DNA of 64,000 nt from an uncultured Prevotellaceae bacterium (GTDB lineage Bacteria; Bacteroidota; Bacteroidia; Bacteroidales; Bacteroidaceae), in the NCBI GenBank assembly GCA_900314985.1, contig OMXL01000008.1:1-64000 (forward strand), read 5' to 3'. This document shows positions 62,552 through 64,000 of this stretch, piece by piece. Position numbers and translations under genes: made by a program. Under the pieces are notes generated by a model. It worked only from the letters and a program-made list of their open reading frames with translations, was not told the DNA's origin and ran no database searches. Every line of letters begins with the position of its first letter. Position 1 is the first letter of the stretch.

Positions 62552-63262
62552 ATGTTAGAAGAACTTAAGCAAAAAGTATTTAAGGCCAACCTCGACCTGG
62601 TTAAGCAGGGACTGGTCATCTTTACTTGGGGCAACGTCTCAGGTATCGACCGCGAGAAAGGTCTTGTCGTCATCAAGCCTTCTGGCGTAAGCTACGACGA
62701 GATGAAGGCCGAAGACATGGTAGTAGTAGACCTGGAAAGTGGTAAAGTAGTAGAGGGCGACCTCAATCCGTCATCTGACACCCCTACCCACCTTGTATTG
62801 TACAAGGCATTCCCCAACATTCAGGGCGTGGTACACACTCACTCTACCTATGCCACCGCATTTGCACAGGCTGGTAAGGATATCCCCAACATCGGCACCA
62901 CTCATGCCGACTATTTCTACAAGGACATTCCTTGCACGCGCGACATGACAGAAGCAGAGGTAAAGGGGCAATATGAGCTGGAAACGGGTAATGTCATCGT
63001 TGACGAAATTCTCAACATCCGCAAAATTAATCCCGACCACACTCCTGCCGTATTGGTTAAGAACCACGGTCCATTCTCATGGGGTACTTCTCCTGACAAT
63101 GCCGTCTACAATGCCAAGGTTATGGAGCAGTGTGCCAAGATGGCTTTCGTAGCCTTCAGCGTCAATCCCGCATTGACCATGAATCCACTGCTCATCGAGA
63201 AGCACTACATGCGTAAGCATGGCCCCAATGCTTATTATGGACAGAAAGGACAAAAGCACTAA
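62552..63262 (+). CDS. araD: L-ribulose-5-phosphate 4-epimerase
   Basis: A 236-residue class II aldolase-fold enzyme converting L-ribulose 5-phosphate to D-xylulose 5-phosphate. Signatures: [40 protein letters not shown], zinc ligands in [16 protein letters not shown], and [18 protein letters not shown]. Five bases after araR and 20 before araA, so part of one operon. It links arabinose to the pentose phosphate pathway. Confidence 0.96.
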   Translation: MLEELKQKVFKANLDLVKQGLVIFTWGNVSGIDREKGLVVIKPSGVSYDEMKAEDMVVVDLESGKVVEGDLNPSSDTPTHLVLYKAFPNIQGVVHTHSTYATAFAQAGKDIPNIGTTHADYFYKDIPCTRDMTEAEVKGQYELETGNVIVDEILNIRKINPDHTPAVLVKNHGPFSWGTSPDNAVYNAKVMEQCAKMAFVAFSVNPALTMNPLLIEKHYMRKHGPNAYYGQKGQKH

Positions 63263-63282
63263 TCATTTTTATTGGATTAACA

Positions 63283-64000
63283 ATGAAAGCATTTGAAAAT
63301 TTAGAACTTTGGTGGGTCACTGGCGCACAGCTCCTCTACGGAGGCGATGCTGTTGTTGCTGTTGACGGCCACTCAAAGGAGATGGTAGAGGGACTGAACG
63401 CCTCTGGCAACATCCCCGTAAAGATAGTATATAAAGGTACAGCTAACAGCTCGAAGGAAGTAGAGCAAGTGATGCTCGCCGCCAATAACGACGAGAAGTG
63501 CGTAGGTGTCATCACTTGGATGCACACCTTCTCACCCGCCAAGATGTGGATCAAGGGTCTGCAGGCACTGCAGAAGCCTCTGCTCCACTTCCACACACAG
63601 TACAACGCCGAGATTCCCTGGGACAGCATCGACATGGACTTCATGAACCTGAACCAGTCGGCTCACGGTGACATCGAGTTCGGACATATCTGTACCCGTA
63701 TGCGCATTGCCCGCAAGGTGATTTGCGGCTACTGGAAAGACCAGGAAGCTCAGCAGAAGATTGCCGTATGGGCGCGTGTAGCTGCTGGTGTGGCTGATGC
63801 CAAGAACGTTCGCTGTCTGATGTTCGGTATGAACATGAACAACGTAGCCGTTACCGATGGCGACCGCGTAGAGTTCGAGCAGCGTCTGGGTTACCATGTT
63901 GACTACTACCCCGTCTCTTCACTGATGGAGTATTTCAAGAAGGTTACCGACGCAGAAGCCGACGAGCTTGTAGAAGAGTATAAGAAGCTTTATACCATCA
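63283..64000 (+). CDS. araA: L-arabinose isomerase, 5' part (cut by window end)
   Basis: The first 239 codons of an isomerase normally about 500 residues long; converts L-arabinose to L-ribulose. Diagnostic segments are LELWWVTGAQLLYGGDAV, WMHTFSPAKMWIKGLQAL, LHFHTQYNAEIPW, FMNLNQSAHGDIEFGH and VRCLMFGMNMNNVAVTDGD. The frame is open to the last base of the window. A ribulokinase gene (araB) is not seen here and may lie beyond. Confidence 0.96.
   Translation, partial: MKAFENLELWWVTGAQLLYGGDAVVAVDGHSKEMVEGLNASGNIPVKIVYKGTANSSKEVEQVMLAANNDEKCVGVITWMHTFSPAKMWIKGLQALQKPLLHFHTQYNAEIPWDSIDMDFMNLNQSAHGDIEFGHICTRMRIARKVICGYWKDQEAQQKIAVWARVAAGVADAKNVRCLMFGMNMNNVAVTDGDRVEFEQRLGYHVDYYPVSSLMEYFKKVTDAEADELVEEYKKLYTI

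Overview
The window looks like a chromosomal segment of a gut- or oral-type member of Bacteroidales, most likely Prevotellaceae. The grounds are: promoters of the Bacteroidota type (TTTG, about 19-20 bases, TAnnTTTG) in front of most transcription units; a fused LpxC/FabZ; TlpA-like thioredoxins with lipoprotein or secretion signals; a Nudix-family regulator in an arabinose cluster; and a C-terminal tail of the 'WYDLKGRKL...KGVYLRNGK' kind typical of Prevotella surface proteins. No rRNA, CRISPR array, insertion sequence or prophage is visible.

Layout. 1-3.9 kb: two acyltransferase-fold genes, a Y-family DNA polymerase with a YolD-like partner, and a GNAT gene. 3.9-8.2 kb: an old tandem duplication. 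Two secreted thioredoxin paralogues are each followed (reading the minus strand upstream) by an XRE regulator and a tRNA-Arg; in the first copy only scraps of the regulator and tRNA remain. A GNAT gene with a 55-residue partner sits in the intact copy. 8.3-10.1 kb: YihY/BrkB membrane protein and RNase P RNA. 10.2-13 kb: valS. 13-20.5 kb: a seven-gene minus-strand operon (DMP19-like, smpB, a short metH, HAD phosphatase, GHL10 glycosidase, metallo-hydrolase, EamA transporter). 20.5-22.1 kb: fRMsr, then a gene-poor stretch with an orphan promoter/terminator unit, 21-base repeats, a large inverted repeat and the severed C-terminus of a surface protein. 22.1-28.8 kb: small membrane protein, PhnP-like hydrolase, murB, a lipoprotein, then pheS, a ThiE-like gene, prs and a third TlpA. 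28.8-29.9 kb: an ATP-grasp-like protein.

30.1-42.5 kb is the most striking region: six tightly packed or overlapping genes from one promoter encode a receiver/PP2C phosphatase, a membrane coiled-coil/propeller-like protein, a propeller sensor whose kinase domain has lost its phospho-acceptor histidine, a soluble histidine kinase that keeps it, a TonB-dependent receptor and a one-module nonribosomal peptide synthetase (C-A-T-TE) whose thioesterase carries a cysteine nucleophile. I infer a sensing, synthesis and uptake system for a small acyl-amino-acid-like product.

42.6-58.6 kb is mostly housekeeping: an AAA ATPase; queA, nadE and an rRNA methyltransferase (minus strand); prfA-pyrF; an HD hydrolase; and the envelope operon lpxD, lpxC/fabZ, lpxA, miaA, PBP1A. 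58.6-64 kb is an arabinose/sugar operon: aldose epimerase, sodium/sugar symporter, AraR-like regulator, araD and the start of araA.

Two further layers of structure cut across the genes. At least a dozen tracts of 7-base tandem repeats, of different sequence but always period 7, fill intercistronic gaps exactly and sometimes supply stop or start codons or lie in frame inside genes. A separate 37-base element occurs in the same reading frame inside two unrelated genes. Several units also place the start codon exactly 10 bases after the promoter -7 element, which suggests near-leaderless mRNAs.
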